Assembly: GCA_964528535.1 (NCBI GenBank)
Contig: CAZGSQ010000008.1
Location: forward strand, 1 to 62,267
DNA: 62,267 bases
Origin: CAINVV01 sp964528535
GTDB lineage: Bacteria; Bacteroidota; Bacteroidia; Bacteroidales; Prolixibacteraceae
Reading direction: 5' to 3'
Shown: positions 44,727-53,616 of the stretch, in pieces
How the letters are laid out: each line of letters begins with the position of its first letter
How positions within the stretch are numbered: position 1 is the stretch's first letter
Program-made: the position numbers and the translations under genes
The notes under the pieces: model-generated
Databases searched by the model: none
What the model was told of the DNA's origin: nothing
The model's input: the letters and a program-made list of their open reading frames with translations, nothing else

Positions 44727-45722
44727 TTATATACCCTTTTTTTGAACGATTTCATTTATAAGTCTGCTAAAATCTACAAATGGATAGGAGAAAGCTGTTT
44801 TCATGGCTTCTTCGTGCAGTCTGGAAAGCAAATCCTGGTAAGAAGAATTGTCACTGTTGAATGGCTTGTGCAATAATGTTTTAACTATTTTACCTACCGT
44901 GAAGCTGATCTCCTTGCTTTCCATGTCAAGGAAGACTTCGTTAAATTTTTCCTGCACAAAGGCCGTTGCGGTTTCACTCAGGTGCAACATGTCGGAAGCG
45001 TAAAATCGGTAGTCGCGCAGTTCATCCATCACCAGTTCATAGGAGGGGAAATAGGTCAACTTCTCCAGTCCAAAATGCGACATCAGTTGATCGGCCAGCA
45101 AAAACAGACCAGATTTGCTCACCTGGTTCTCGTAACTGCCATCCCGGAGGTGCCGGATAGGGCTGATGGTCAAAACGACATGGATCTCCGGATGAATTGC
45201 AAAGAGCCTGTCGAGCAGTTCAATCCACACTTCGGTCATGGCTGCCACCGAGAGCCGTTCCCTGACGAACCGGTTGGCTGGCAGCTTGTGACAGTTCCCG
45301 ACAATGGAGCTGTTTGCTTTTTCGCGGTAGATCCATGAGGTGCCAAACGTTAAAAATAGATGGGAAGCCGATTTAAGTTTCACAGCGGCGTCTTCAACCG
45401 AACCATTCATCGCGGCAAGAGCCATCGACTTATCAGGGTGAGAGAATTTGCTGTGAAAGGCAAAATTGTTCCACAATCCGTTGGCAGAGAACAATTCCTC
45501 TTCACAAACGAGCTTTCGAACCAGCACTCTTTCGAGACACGCCGCAATAGATGCCGGATTGTACAATACACCGCAAGGATTGGTTGAAACAGGGAAATAG
45601 TGGGTTTGAAGACAACTGCCTATGTTTTCGGTAAAGCAGGAGCCTACCATCAGGACATTCCTCCGGTAGGAGAGCAAACGGGATACTTTCGGCAAGACAA
45701 CTTCAGTACGAAATGCGATCAT
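44727..45722 (-). CDS. GSCFA domain protein
   Basis: A 331-residue protein named for its signature, here VGSCFTENIGSCL (~residues 27-39). The family belongs to the SGNH/GDSL hydrolase-like superfamily: the Ser in GSCF could be the nucleophile, LTISPIRHLRDG provides a block III/V-type segment, and FYASDMLHLSETA carries the D-x-x-H pair. GSCFA proteins are widespread in Bacteroidetes but the substrate is unknown; acyl or acetyl esterase activity is inferred only from the fold. Its start overlaps the stop of the alpha/beta hydrolase gene by 4 bp. Confidence 0.9.
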   Translation of the reverse strand: MIAFRTEVVLPKVSRLLSYRRNVLMVGSCFTENIGSCLQTHYFPVSTNPCGVLYNPASIAACLERVLVRKLVCEEELFSANGLWNNFAFHSKFSHPDKSMALAAMNGSVEDAAVKLKSASHLFLTFGTSWIYREKANSSIVGNCHKLPANRFVRERLSVAAMTEVWIELLDRLFAIHPEIHVVLTISPIRHLRDGSYENQVSKSGLFLLADQLMSHFGLEKLTYFPSYELVMDELRDYRFYASDMLHLSETATAFVQEKFNEVFLDMESKEISFTVGKIVKTLLHKPFNSDNSSYQDLLSRLHEEAMKTAFSYPFVDFSRLINEIVQKKGI

Positions 45723-46543
45723 AATTTTTTGTTTATCCAGTCGATGGTAAATTCAGTCACAAGTTCTGCATCTTCCCAGGCATGCAGCTGGTGTGGCCCT
45801 TCTGCCCATTCACGGTAGGTGACAGTTTCAGGAAGTGCACCAGCCAGATATTTTGAAGCTGAAGGTGCAGAAACCCTGTCGTGGCTGCCATGCATGAAAA
45901 GCATCGGCAATGTGGCGGGCAAATTTTTGGCATTAATTTTTTGCGATGCTCGCTGCACCTCTCTGAAACAGCGGGCGGAGATCCTTTTGTGCATCAGTGG
46001 ATCACGCTCCCTGGGTGGTTCGGTAGCAGGTGGAGGAGCGAAATCTTTCGACTTCAATCCTGTCTGGATTGTCATCTGTGGAACCAGCGAATCTGCCAGC
46101 CAGATGGCAAGGCTTTTGAATCTACCGGGAGGCTGGACCAGTTCGAGCCAGGCAGAAGCCAGCACAGCAAGGTCGGGAAGGTTTTGGTTCATTTCCAGAT
46201 AGGAGAGAACGATGGTGGCTCCCATGCTGTGGCCATAAAGAACTACAGGAAGTGATGGGAAAATTTCCCTTGCCTTTGTCATCAAAATTGAAGTATCCTG
46301 AAGATATTCAGTATATCTGTGAATCGTTCCCTGTTTTCCACCCGAGCGGCCATGCCCACGAAGATCAAATGATAGTACGGCAAAATCCTTCTTGACAAAA
46401 CTACTGAACCAATCGTCGTACCTCCTGCAGTGCGTACCATGTCCATGGACGAAGGCTACCACGGCCTTCGGTGCTGTCACCGGCAGCCAAAGTACAGCAT
46501 AGAGTTGGGTGCCATCCGAAGAAGTCCAGGATTGTTCGCGCAT
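45719..46543 (-). CDS. alpha/beta hydrolase (monoacylglycerol lipase-like)
   Basis: A 274-residue serine hydrolase of the Hydrolase_4 group. Visible: VVAFVHGHGTHCRRYDDW (oxyanion region, ~residues 30-47), FDLRGHGRSGGKQG, the nucleophile elbow VVLYGHSMGATIVLSYL (Ser ~110), LFMHGSHDRVSAPSA with the catalytic Asp, and GPHQLHAWED with the catalytic His near the C-terminus. There is no signal peptide. It overlaps the following GSCFA gene by 4 bp, suggesting the two hydrolase-like proteins are made together. A lysophospholipase or monoacylglycerol lipase role is inferred. Confidence 0.88.
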   Translation of the reverse strand: MREQSWTSSDGTQLYAVLWLPVTAPKAVVAFVHGHGTHCRRYDDWFSSFVKKDFAVLSFDLRGHGRSGGKQGTIHRYTEYLQDTSILMTKAREIFPSLPVVLYGHSMGATIVLSYLEMNQNLPDLAVLASAWLELVQPPGRFKSLAIWLADSLVPQMTIQTGLKSKDFAPPPATEPPRERDPLMHKRISARCFREVQRASQKINAKNLPATLPMLFMHGSHDRVSAPSASKYLAGALPETVTYREWAEGPHQLHAWEDAELVTEFTIDWINKKL

Positions 46544-46605
46544 AACAGAAAAATTTTGGATTTTGGATTGGAAACACCCAAAATCGATCTAGCACAAAGA
46601 TAGTA

Positions 46606-47544
46606 TCATTTCGACCTGAACAGAATTTCAAGGGTTCTTTTCATCCGGAGAAACCCGGTCCGTTCTACCGCAGTTTTTTTAAAAAGCCTGTTGAAAGTCT
46701 TTTTTTCAAGGTTTTTCCAATCTTCGCCTTTCAATGCCAACAACTCCTCTTTGGGCCAAAATTCATCTGCCTGATGCTGTTGTGCCTTGCCGTTCCAGGG
46801 ACAAACCTGCTGGCAGATGTCGCAACCCACGAGGCGGTTGGAAAGTTTTCCTGCAAGCGCATCAGGTATTTCTTCGCTGGTTTCGATGGTCAGGTAGGAG
46901 ATGCATTTGCGCGCATCCAGCTGCATCGGGGCAACAATCGCCCCCGTGGGACAGCTCTCCATGCAGCGGGTACATGATCCGCAGAGGCTATTCCCGAAAG
47001 GCTCGTCGTACGAAAGTTCAATGTCAATGACAAGCTCACCGATAAAGAGAAAACTTCCCATCCTGGGATTGATCAGCAGGCTGTTTTTCCCTATCCAACC
47101 CAGGCCAGCCATTCTGGCAAGGGCTTTTTCCAGAAGTGGCGCCGAGTCGACAAATGCCCTTCCGTGGCAGGATGGTTGTTCAGTCTGAATGTAGGTTAGC
47201 AACTTGTGAAGCCGCTCTTTCAGGACGAAATGGTAATCTTTTCCGAAAGCGTATTTGGAGATGACAGGAGCCTCTGGATCTTCCTGTTTCTGATCTGTAG
47301 CGTAGTTGAAAAGGACCGAAACTACGGATTTTGCCCCATCAAAAAGTTCAGCAGTGTACACTCTCTTTTCAAAATTGTTGGCCATGTAGGACATTGAACC
47401 CTGCCAACCATTCTCGAGCCATTTTTGCAGGTGGGAACGATCCTCCTCCAGAAGCCGGGACTGGGTGATGCCGCAAGCCTGGAATCCCAGTTCGGCTGCC
47501 TTGGCCTTGATGAGCTGACTAACCGTGAAGGAGTTGGAGTTCAT
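46606..47544 (-). CDS. queG: epoxyqueuosine reductase
   Basis: Last step of queuosine synthesis: cobalamin-dependent reduction of epoxyqueuosine in tRNA to queuosine. Visible features are the catalytic Asp133 (AFVDSAP), GWIGKNSLLI, and two ferredoxin-type [4Fe-4S] motifs: C188-x2-C-x2-C-x3-CP (CGSCTRCMESCPTGAI) and C241-x2-C-x3-CPWN. The 312-residue length matches single-domain QueG without C-terminal HEAT repeats. Like nrdJ, it needs B12, so this organism must make or import cobalamin. Confidence 0.94.
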   Translation of the reverse strand: MNSNSFTVSQLIKAKAAELGFQACGITQSRLLEEDRSHLQKWLENGWQGSMSYMANNFEKRVYTAELFDGAKSVVSVLFNYATDQKQEDPEAPVISKYAFGKDYHFVLKERLHKLLTYIQTEQPSCHGRAFVDSAPLLEKALARMAGLGWIGKNSLLINPRMGSFLFIGELVIDIELSYDEPFGNSLCGSCTRCMESCPTGAIVAPMQLDARKCISYLTIETSEEIPDALAGKLSNRLVGCDICQQVCPWNGKAQQHQADEFWPKEELLALKGEDWKNLEKKTFNRLFKKTAVERTGFLRMKRTLEILFRSK

Positions 47545-47565
47545 TTGCTGAAGAGACGATGGGTT

Positions 47566-48027
47566 TTATTTGACTGGTTTCAGGAAATTGAAGGCTCCTT
47601 TTCGGAGGTTGATACCATATTCGAGCCAGGCCTTCAGGCATGCCAGAAAATTGGCCCAACCTTCGGAATTTCCCTTTAGCCAGTCGATGCCGGATTCATC
47701 ATTTGCACGGCTCTTCTCCGTCACGGTAACCAGTGTATCCTCCTGATCAGCTATGGATAGGGTAATCTCTACCAATAATTCCAGACTGTCTGCTTCCCAA
47801 ACGTAAGAGATGTATTGGTCTTGCACAATTTTACCAACCTTAATGGGGAATTCCATGTCGAATTCAGGAAATTTCCAATGAATCTGTTTCCCCGCCTCCA
47901 TCCTGCCGCTTCCTTTGGAGATGAAGTAGTTTGACATTTTAGAAGGGTCGACAATTGCTTCAAATACCTCGTGGCATGGTTTTTGAATCTGAATGGCTGC
48001 TTTAATTTCGAGGATATTGGAAGTCAT
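47566..48027 (-). CDS. SRPBCC / AHSA1-like domain protein
   Basis: A 153-residue START-like (SRPBCC) protein. It shows the family opening IKAAIQIQKPCHEVFEAIVDPSKMSNYFISKGSGRM, a central W..P..D...P..V, and a C-terminal helix with ESGIDWLKGNSEGWANFLACLKAWLEYGINLR. Such proteins bind hydrophobic ligands or aid stress responses; no specific ligand is suggested. I chose the ATG at MTSNILEIKA, which lies 2 bp after the stop of the GH106-like gene, so it is probably translated from the same mRNA. Confidence 0.85.
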   Translation of the reverse strand: MTSNILEIKAAIQIQKPCHEVFEAIVDPSKMSNYFISKGSGRMEAGKQIHWKFPEFDMEFPIKVGKIVQDQYISYVWEADSLELLVEITLSIADQEDTLVTVTEKSRANDESGIDWLKGNSEGWANFLACLKAWLEYGINLRKGAFNFLKPVK

Positions 48028-48029
48028 CA

Positions 48030-50069
48030 CTAAGATTTTTTGATTTTTGGCAAATCCAATTCCCACTTTTCTCTGGCTACTTTTGGACGTGACTTAAATA
48101 CCGGCGTTTTAGGATTGAATCCGATCTCCTCAAGCAAGATTTTACCATTTGTTCCCAGTTTCAACAAGAGGGATTGGTAAGGCCGAAATATCAGTGTATA
48201 TGGATAGTTTTTGTGTTGAAAGTTGATTGAGACCAGGATGGTATCGGTAGTGGAATTCAATGATTGTCCGTAAGTCAAGGGGAATGTAAGTCCCTGTGAG
48301 CGCGGGTTGGCAAAAAAGAGGGTCAATCCGTCGGGCGTTTGCCTGCACCAGAAATCGGTTCGTTCGGTTCCTGAAACCAGCGGTGGAACTTGTGTCATCT
48401 CCTGCCAGGAATTTTTGACGTTCTTCAATTTGCCAAGGTTGCTCAGCAGTCTTTTGTAGGAGGGACCTGAGGAGTTTAGTCCGGGTTCGGCAGGTTCCTG
48501 TTTCATACAGACTGGCAAACCCATTTCTGCCAATTCGGTCAGACGCTTCAAGGCGACAATGTCCATGTATTTCACATCTACATAACATGCTGAAAAATTT
48601 AGGGTTCCAACTTTCAGGATTCCATCCTGATAGCTGGCTTTTTGAAGGAATTCACTGTTGATCCAGAGCGGACGCCATGCTTTGAGTTCTTTGGGAAGAT
48701 AGGTGCCACGTTGTTCGTATTCACCCCATGCCCATATCAGTTGTTTTTCCGGAGGCATTTCACCGGCTACCCACGTATCTTCGGTAGGCAAATAAACAGC
48801 CACCTTCGAAACAGTTTCTCCTTTCTTCAAATATCCTGATACTTTTCCAAGGTATTCGTTGAAAGCAGGCAATTCTTCAGCCAATGCACCACTTTTCCCC
48901 ACATGGACAGAAGCATAGAACTTTACAGTGTCCACTCCTGCCGGGTTGAGAGGTTTGCCATGCCAGATGATATGGTTCACGCCGTTGGCAAAGACGGCAT
49001 CTGCCAACAGTTTCAAATCTGCCGTCTGTTCCTCGGAATGGTGGTCGCGGGGCCAGCCATACAAGCAGGTAAATGTTTCAGAGGTCACGACCTTTTTGCC
49101 CGAGAAACCGGCGGCAGAAGCGACCAACGTGGAATAAGAAGGCTCGTACAACAAGGCCTCGCTCTCGGGAATGTCTACCGATGCATATGCGGAGAGGATG
49201 TCGCAGGGGGCTCCGGCGCATTGAACCCGTGAATAGGCTCCCAATTGGTGGCTTTTTTCGGTGAAGGGCTTGTAAAATTCATCAATCACCATCTCAGAAA
49301 TGAGTTTCATGTAATCATACCTTATGGCCGGATAGGGTTTTGTGTTGGCATAGAGGCTGTCAGCATATTGGAGAATGGAATAGCCATAGCGTTCCTGAAA
49401 TTTTGCAGGAAATTTTTTAGACGACAGTTGTTTTGTTTCGACCTCCCAGGAATCGCAGAATAAACCGGAAAGCGCACCTTTTAAGGCAGGTTTTAAAGCA
49501 TCTCCTGTCCTCCTGGCATAATGTTCGAATGCATTCCTATCCAGGTGATCGAGCACATAACCCTTTTTAGGGTAATCCCAGGAGGCAGCAATCTCCTGTC
49601 GCCAGGATGGAGTAATCATGTTCATGGTAGCTTCCTCACGAGGTACTTGTGCATCCCCGAAAGGCCAGAGCGATCCAAAGGTAAAATCGCATCCCAAATC
49701 CAAACTGTCGGCACAGTTTTTCGCATAAGCCACCATTGTTGACCACTCCTGACCAAGCCATTTCTGGCGTGGCGTGTAATTGACAGTGTCTTTCCTCATT
49801 CGGTTCAATGGATAGACCCAGGCAATTTCGACACCACCAAATCCATTTTTCTTGATCCAAATTAGGTTATCCCTTAGATCCTGCTTCTTTATTTCCGAGG
49901 CAAACCACCACCAGCGTGTCCACGGACGGGAATTGGAATAGAATTTAGATTGTTGAAGATCAGGAATTTTACCTTTTGGCGGAAGTTGAGTAACCGAAAT
50001 ATTCTGGCAGCCCCAAATCAGTGATAGGAAGAGAAGAACCGTCGTTGCTGATTTTCGCAAGTATTGCAT
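48030..50069 (-). CDS. GH106-like glycoside hydrolase, lipoprotein
   Basis: A 679-residue exported protein with a lipoprotein-type signal (LSLIWGC, Cys21). The mature N-terminus, SRPWTRWWWFASEIKKQDLRDNLIWIKKNGFGGVEIAWVYPL, is the hallmark of the GH106 alpha-L-rhamnosidase group, followed by FTFGSLWPFGDAQVPREEATM and a TIM-barrel-like region with DSWEVE and SETFTCLYGWPRDHHSEE holding candidate catalytic acids. Family members are often longer than 1000 residues, with C-terminal galactose-binding-like domains that seem reduced or absent here. Substrate could be rhamnose-containing pectin or another glycan. No SusC/SusD pair is nearby, so it is not in an obvious polysaccharide utilisation locus. 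Confidence 0.82.
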   Translation of the reverse strand: MQYLRKSATTVLLFLSLIWGCQNISVTQLPPKGKIPDLQQSKFYSNSRPWTRWWWFASEIKKQDLRDNLIWIKKNGFGGVEIAWVYPLNRMRKDTVNYTPRQKWLGQEWSTMVAYAKNCADSLDLGCDFTFGSLWPFGDAQVPREEATMNMITPSWRQEIAASWDYPKKGYVLDHLDRNAFEHYARRTGDALKPALKGALSGLFCDSWEVETKQLSSKKFPAKFQERYGYSILQYADSLYANTKPYPAIRYDYMKLISEMVIDEFYKPFTEKSHQLGAYSRVQCAGAPCDILSAYASVDIPESEALLYEPSYSTLVASAAGFSGKKVVTSETFTCLYGWPRDHHSEEQTADLKLLADAVFANGVNHIIWHGKPLNPAGVDTVKFYASVHVGKSGALAEELPAFNEYLGKVSGYLKKGETVSKVAVYLPTEDTWVAGEMPPEKQLIWAWGEYEQRGTYLPKELKAWRPLWINSEFLQKASYQDGILKVGTLNFSACYVDVKYMDIVALKRLTELAEMGLPVCMKQEPAEPGLNSSGPSYKRLLSNLGKLKNVKNSWQEMTQVPPLVSGTERTDFWCRQTPDGLTLFFANPRSQGLTFPLTYGQSLNSTTDTILVSINFQHKNYPYTLIFRPYQSLLLKLGTNGKILLEEIGFNPKTPVFKSRPKVAREKWELDLPKIKKS

Positions 50070-50196
50070 CTGTGTATAAATTATTTTCAGTTACCAGATG
50101 GAATACCCCTGAGCCAGTCATCATGTTAGGTTCTTGAATCCGAAATCATGGGTATTTCATGAATTGAAAAGCTTTTAATCCTTTCAACGAGTTTCC

Positions 50197-50499
50197 CTAC
50201 ATAAACCCCAATTCGAGTCTGGCTTCTTCCGACATCATCGACTTCTCCCAGGCAGGATCAAAAGTGATCTCCACCTTGCAGGTTTCGATGCCTTCAATTT
50301 TTTTGGTCATGTACTCGACATCGGCCACGATCATATCGGCAGCCGGACAGCCGGGAGCGGTCAAGGTCATCAGCACAGTGGCGGTATCGCCTTCCACATC
50401 CACACTGTAGACCAGTCCGAGGTCGTAAATGTTGACGGGGATTTCGGGGTCGAAGACCTCTTTGAGATTTTCAATGATCAGATCTATTCTTGGGTCCAT
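50197..50499 (-). CDS. sufT: SUF-associated DUF59 / MIP18-family protein (SufT-like)
   Basis: A 100-residue protein of the DUF59 family that aids iron-sulfur cluster maturation. It has the conserved EVFDPEIPVNIYDLGLVYSVDV and the Cys-containing LTAPGCPAADMIVADVEY. I chose the ATG at MDPRIDLI; an upstream ATG lies inside the sufE coding region. It is the last gene of the suf operon, 1 bp after sufE. Confidence 0.9.
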   Translation of the reverse strand: MDPRIDLIIENLKEVFDPEIPVNIYDLGLVYSVDVEGDTATVLMTLTAPGCPAADMIVADVEYMTKKIEGIETCKVEITFDPAWEKSMMSEEARLELGFM

Positions 50500-50500
50500 G

Positions 50501-50932
50501 CTATTTTTTTTGAGATGAAAATTGTTTGTAGGCAAGGGCATACAGCTTGATTTGCTTGACCATGGCCATCAATCCATTGGAACGGGTAGGGGAGAGATGC
50601 TGCCTCAACCCTATTTCATCGATGAAATGGGGTTCGGCATCGAGAATTTCCTGAGGAGTCCTTCCTGAAAATACTTTCAGCAACAAGGCGACCAGTCCCT
50701 TTACGATAAGGGCATCACTTTCAGCCTCAAAAATCAGGAGTCCACCTTCCAGCTTTTGCTGCAACCATACCCTCGACTGGCATCCGCGGATCAGGTTCTG
50801 TTCTACTTTGAAACTGGCATCGATTGGTTCGAGCTGGTTCCCCAGTTCAATCAGATAAGCATATTTGTCCATCCAGTCGTCGTAAACTGAAAAATCGGCA
50901 AGGATGGCTTGTTGTTCTTCTTCGATGGTCAT
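50501..50932 (-). CDS. sufE: cysteine desulfurase activator SufE
   Basis: Accepts persulfide sulfur from SufS and passes it to the SufBCD scaffold. The 143-residue protein has the sulfur-acceptor Cys in EQNLIRGCQSRVWLQ (~residue 49), and conserved ALIVKGLVALLLKVFSGRTPQEIL and LSPTRSNGLMAMV. I chose the ATG at MTIEEEQQ; longer reading frames upstream add a non-conserved stretch. The gene follows sufS by 82 bp. Confidence 0.93.
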   Translation of the reverse strand: MTIEEEQQAILADFSVYDDWMDKYAYLIELGNQLEPIDASFKVEQNLIRGCQSRVWLQQKLEGGLLIFEAESDALIVKGLVALLLKVFSGRTPQEILDAEPHFIDEIGLRQHLSPTRSNGLMAMVKQIKLYALAYKQFSSQKK

Positions 50933-51014
50933 GGTGAAAATTTTATCAAAAATAGGAATAAGAATTTGGCAAACAATGCCGGCCATCTGCCTAAATTTTC
51001 AGTTGTCTACCCTT

Positions 51015-52232
51015 TTAAAACATGGATCGAATGCGTTTGAGTGCCTCAACAAAGAGGTCGACCTCCTCCCGGGTATTGTAAAATGCGAAGGAGGCACGCG
51101 TCATGGCTGAGACCCCAAAATGATCCATCACCGGATCTGCGCACAACCTCCCTGTTCTGACTGCTATGCCAAGCTGGTCGAGAAGTGTTCCCAGGTCGAA
51201 AGGATGTATCTGATCGAGTTGAAAACAGATTACTCCGGTCTTTTGGGGTGATTCGCCAAAGATCCGTAGGTTGCCAAGTGCCAGCATTTTTTCAGTTGCA
51301 TAAGCCAGCAACTGGTGTTCGTAGGCTGCAATTTCTTCTATTCCAATACCTTGAATATATTGAATGGCAGATCCCATGCCTATGGCACCGACATAATGCG
51401 GTGTACCGGCTTCGAATTTATGGGGGAGCTCGTTGTAGGTGGTTCTTTCGAAAGTGACCCTGTCAATCATCTCGCCACCACCTAAAAATGGAGGCATGTC
51501 ATCCAGCCATTTTCTTTTTCCATACAAGACCCCAATCCCGGTTGGGCCGTAAATTTTGTGACCGGAGAAAACAAAGAAGTCACAATCAAGATCTTGCACA
51601 TCAATTGAAATATGGGGAACACTTTGTGCCCCATCTACCAGCACCGGTATGTGGTGGCTGTGTGCTGTCCGGATGATCTCCTTGACAGGATTTACTGTGC
51701 CAAGGGTGTTGGAAACATGGGTGACGGCTATTAACCTGGTGCGATCCGAAATCAATTTCGCGAGGAGTTCAATTTTGAGTTCTCCGTTGTCAGCGAAGGG
51801 CAGTACTTTTAATTTGGCCCGATGCCGTTCGCAGGCCATTTGCCAGGGAACAATATTGGCATGGTGTTCCATTTCTGACACGATGATCTCATCTCCTTCT
51901 GATAAAAATTTTTCGCAAAACGATCGGGCTACCAGGTTGATGGATTCGGTTGTACCATGGGTGAAGATAATTTCCTCGCGCTCTTTGGCTCTGAGAAAAT
52001 CCTTCACAAGATCACGGGAATTTTCGAATGCCTCTGTGGTTTTGATGGCATGCGAATGGGTTCCGCGGTGGATGTTGGCATTGGTTTGAAGAGAAAATTC
52101 ACGAATTTTCTCCAGCACAAGCAATGGACGTTGCGCAGTCGCAGCATTGTCGAAATAGACCCATGGATGGTTGTTGACACGTTGGTCAAGAATGGGAAAA
52201 TCCTTTCTAATATCCTGATAATTAATAGCCAT
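51015..52232 (-). CDS. sufS: cysteine desulfurase SufS
   Basis: PLP-dependent group II desulfurase that removes sulfur from cysteine for Fe-S cluster assembly. Visible: DFPILDQRVNNHPWVYFDNAATAQRP at the N-terminus, the His of THVSNTLG, the Schiff-base lysine in FVFSGHKIYGPTGIGVLYG (~residue 226) and the persulfide Cys in RTGRLCADPVM (~residue 364). At 405 residues it is full length. It starts 9 bp after sufD. Confidence 0.96.
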   Translation of the reverse strand: MAINYQDIRKDFPILDQRVNNHPWVYFDNAATAQRPLLVLEKIREFSLQTNANIHRGTHSHAIKTTEAFENSRDLVKDFLRAKEREEIIFTHGTTESINLVARSFCEKFLSEGDEIIVSEMEHHANIVPWQMACERHRAKLKVLPFADNGELKIELLAKLISDRTRLIAVTHVSNTLGTVNPVKEIIRTAHSHHIPVLVDGAQSVPHISIDVQDLDCDFFVFSGHKIYGPTGIGVLYGKRKWLDDMPPFLGGGEMIDRVTFERTTYNELPHKFEAGTPHYVGAIGMGSAIQYIQGIGIEEIAAYEHQLLAYATEKMLALGNLRIFGESPQKTGVICFQLDQIHPFDLGTLLDQLGIAVRTGRLCADPVMDHFGVSAMTRASFAFYNTREEVDLFVEALKRIRSMF

Positions 52233-52241
52233 AATTAAGAA

Positions 52242-53612
52242 TTACCTGATGCATTCCAATTTACAGTCGTGGCATCTTGAGACTTCACCCCTGAGCCTTT
52301 TGTTGACCAATCTGTCGATGCTTTGCCGAAGTTGCTCTACCCGAATGTTGGAGAGAACTTCGTGGGCAAAGGCAAACATCAGCATCAGTCTGGCCTCTTT
52401 TTCGTTAATACCCCTGGTTTGCAGGTAGAAGAGCGCTTCTTCGTTGATTTGACCAACGGTTGCACCATGCGAACATTTTACATCATCGTTGTCGATGACG
52501 AGTTGAGGTTTCGTATTCATTTTGGCGGCTTTGGTCATCAGAACGCTGTTGTTGCGCTGGTAAGCCTCCGTTTTTTTTGCTCCCGGCATGACATGGATTC
52601 TTCCTGTGAAGGCACCCGTAGAGTTGTCGTCCAGAATATTTTTGAAGATCTGGTTGCTGTGGCATCCAGGCTGTGCATGTTCGATGGAGGTGTAATTGTC
52701 GGAATGCTGGTCCTTGTCAGTGAGCGAAAGTCCGAAGAGCGAGGCATTGGCATGTTCCCCTTGCAATTCAACCTGAATATGGTTGCGGGTAATTCCACCA
52801 TGAAGCGAGATGGTATTGGTGATGAGTTGGGAATTTTTCTCCTGTCTCACAAAAACACCATTCAGATATGCAGTACCATTGTGCTGATTTTGAATACCAT
52901 AGACGTCGACTACCGAATCATCTGCCATGAACAATTCAGTCAGATAATTGGCAATGTAACTGTGCACGGCAAGCGTATGGTCGCAGAACATAAGTTTCAC
53001 CTGGGCATTCTTTCCCACCACCACCAGGTTTCGCTGTGTAACATACAAATCTTCCTCACTGCGCAACAAGTTGATGATCTGGATAGGCCTTTCCAGGATG
53101 GTATGATCCGGAATGTAAATAAAAACGCCATCCTGGGCGAAGGCACTGTTGAGGGCACTGATGGGATCTTTGCCGGAATCGGCGATCCGGCCATAATATT
53201 TTTCAACCAACTCGGTATTTTCCAAAAGGGCATTTTTCATGCTTTTGATGATGGTCCCTGTGGGAAACTGGTCGGTCTTATTCTGGTCAAAAAACCAACC
53301 ATTGACACTAAACAGCAGGTGGGTATCGAATTCAGGCACGTCGCAGGTAAATACCTCCTGCATGTCAAAATCGAAGGAAGTTGCAAGGAAAGCTCTTTTG
53401 AAATTTTCCTGGGCAAAGAGTTTTGTGAGATCAGTGTATTTGTAGTTCTCTACTTTTCTGCTGGGGATTCCCATGCGTTGAAATGCTGCCATGGCCTGCT
53501 CCCGATCACTTCTAAGAAATTCAGGAGCACTTTCATTCAAAAGGGCACTGTTCTCAAGAAAGAGGTTGGCAAGCCGCTGATCGGCAGATTCAATTTTGGT
53601 TTGGTCTGTCAT
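52242..53612 (-). CDS. sufD: Fe-S cluster assembly scaffold protein SufD
   Basis: Component of the SufBC2D scaffold. The 456-residue protein has the beta-helix core with QNQHNGTAYLNGVFVRQEKNSQ and the C-terminal SufBD family block KCSHGATVGQINEEALFYLQTRGINEKEARLML. I chose the ATG at MTDQTKIES, 4 bp after the sufC stop. The frame remains open 126 bp upstream into sufC, but that part is a shadow. A Cys pair closes the protein (CHDCKLECIR). Confidence 0.94.
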   Translation of the reverse strand: MTDQTKIESADQRLANLFLENSALLNESAPEFLRSDREQAMAAFQRMGIPSRKVENYKYTDLTKLFAQENFKRAFLATSFDFDMQEVFTCDVPEFDTHLLFSVNGWFFDQNKTDQFPTGTIIKSMKNALLENTELVEKYYGRIADSGKDPISALNSAFAQDGVFIYIPDHTILERPIQIINLLRSEEDLYVTQRNLVVVGKNAQVKLMFCDHTLAVHSYIANYLTELFMADDSVVDVYGIQNQHNGTAYLNGVFVRQEKNSQLITNTISLHGGITRNHIQVELQGEHANASLFGLSLTDKDQHSDNYTSIEHAQPGCHSNQIFKNILDDNSTGAFTGRIHVMPGAKKTEAYQRNNSVLMTKAAKMNTKPQLVIDNDDVKCSHGATVGQINEEALFYLQTRGINEKEARLMLMFAFAHEVLSNIRVEQLRQSIDRLVNKRLRGEVSRCHDCKLECIR

Positions 53613-53616
53613 GGCA

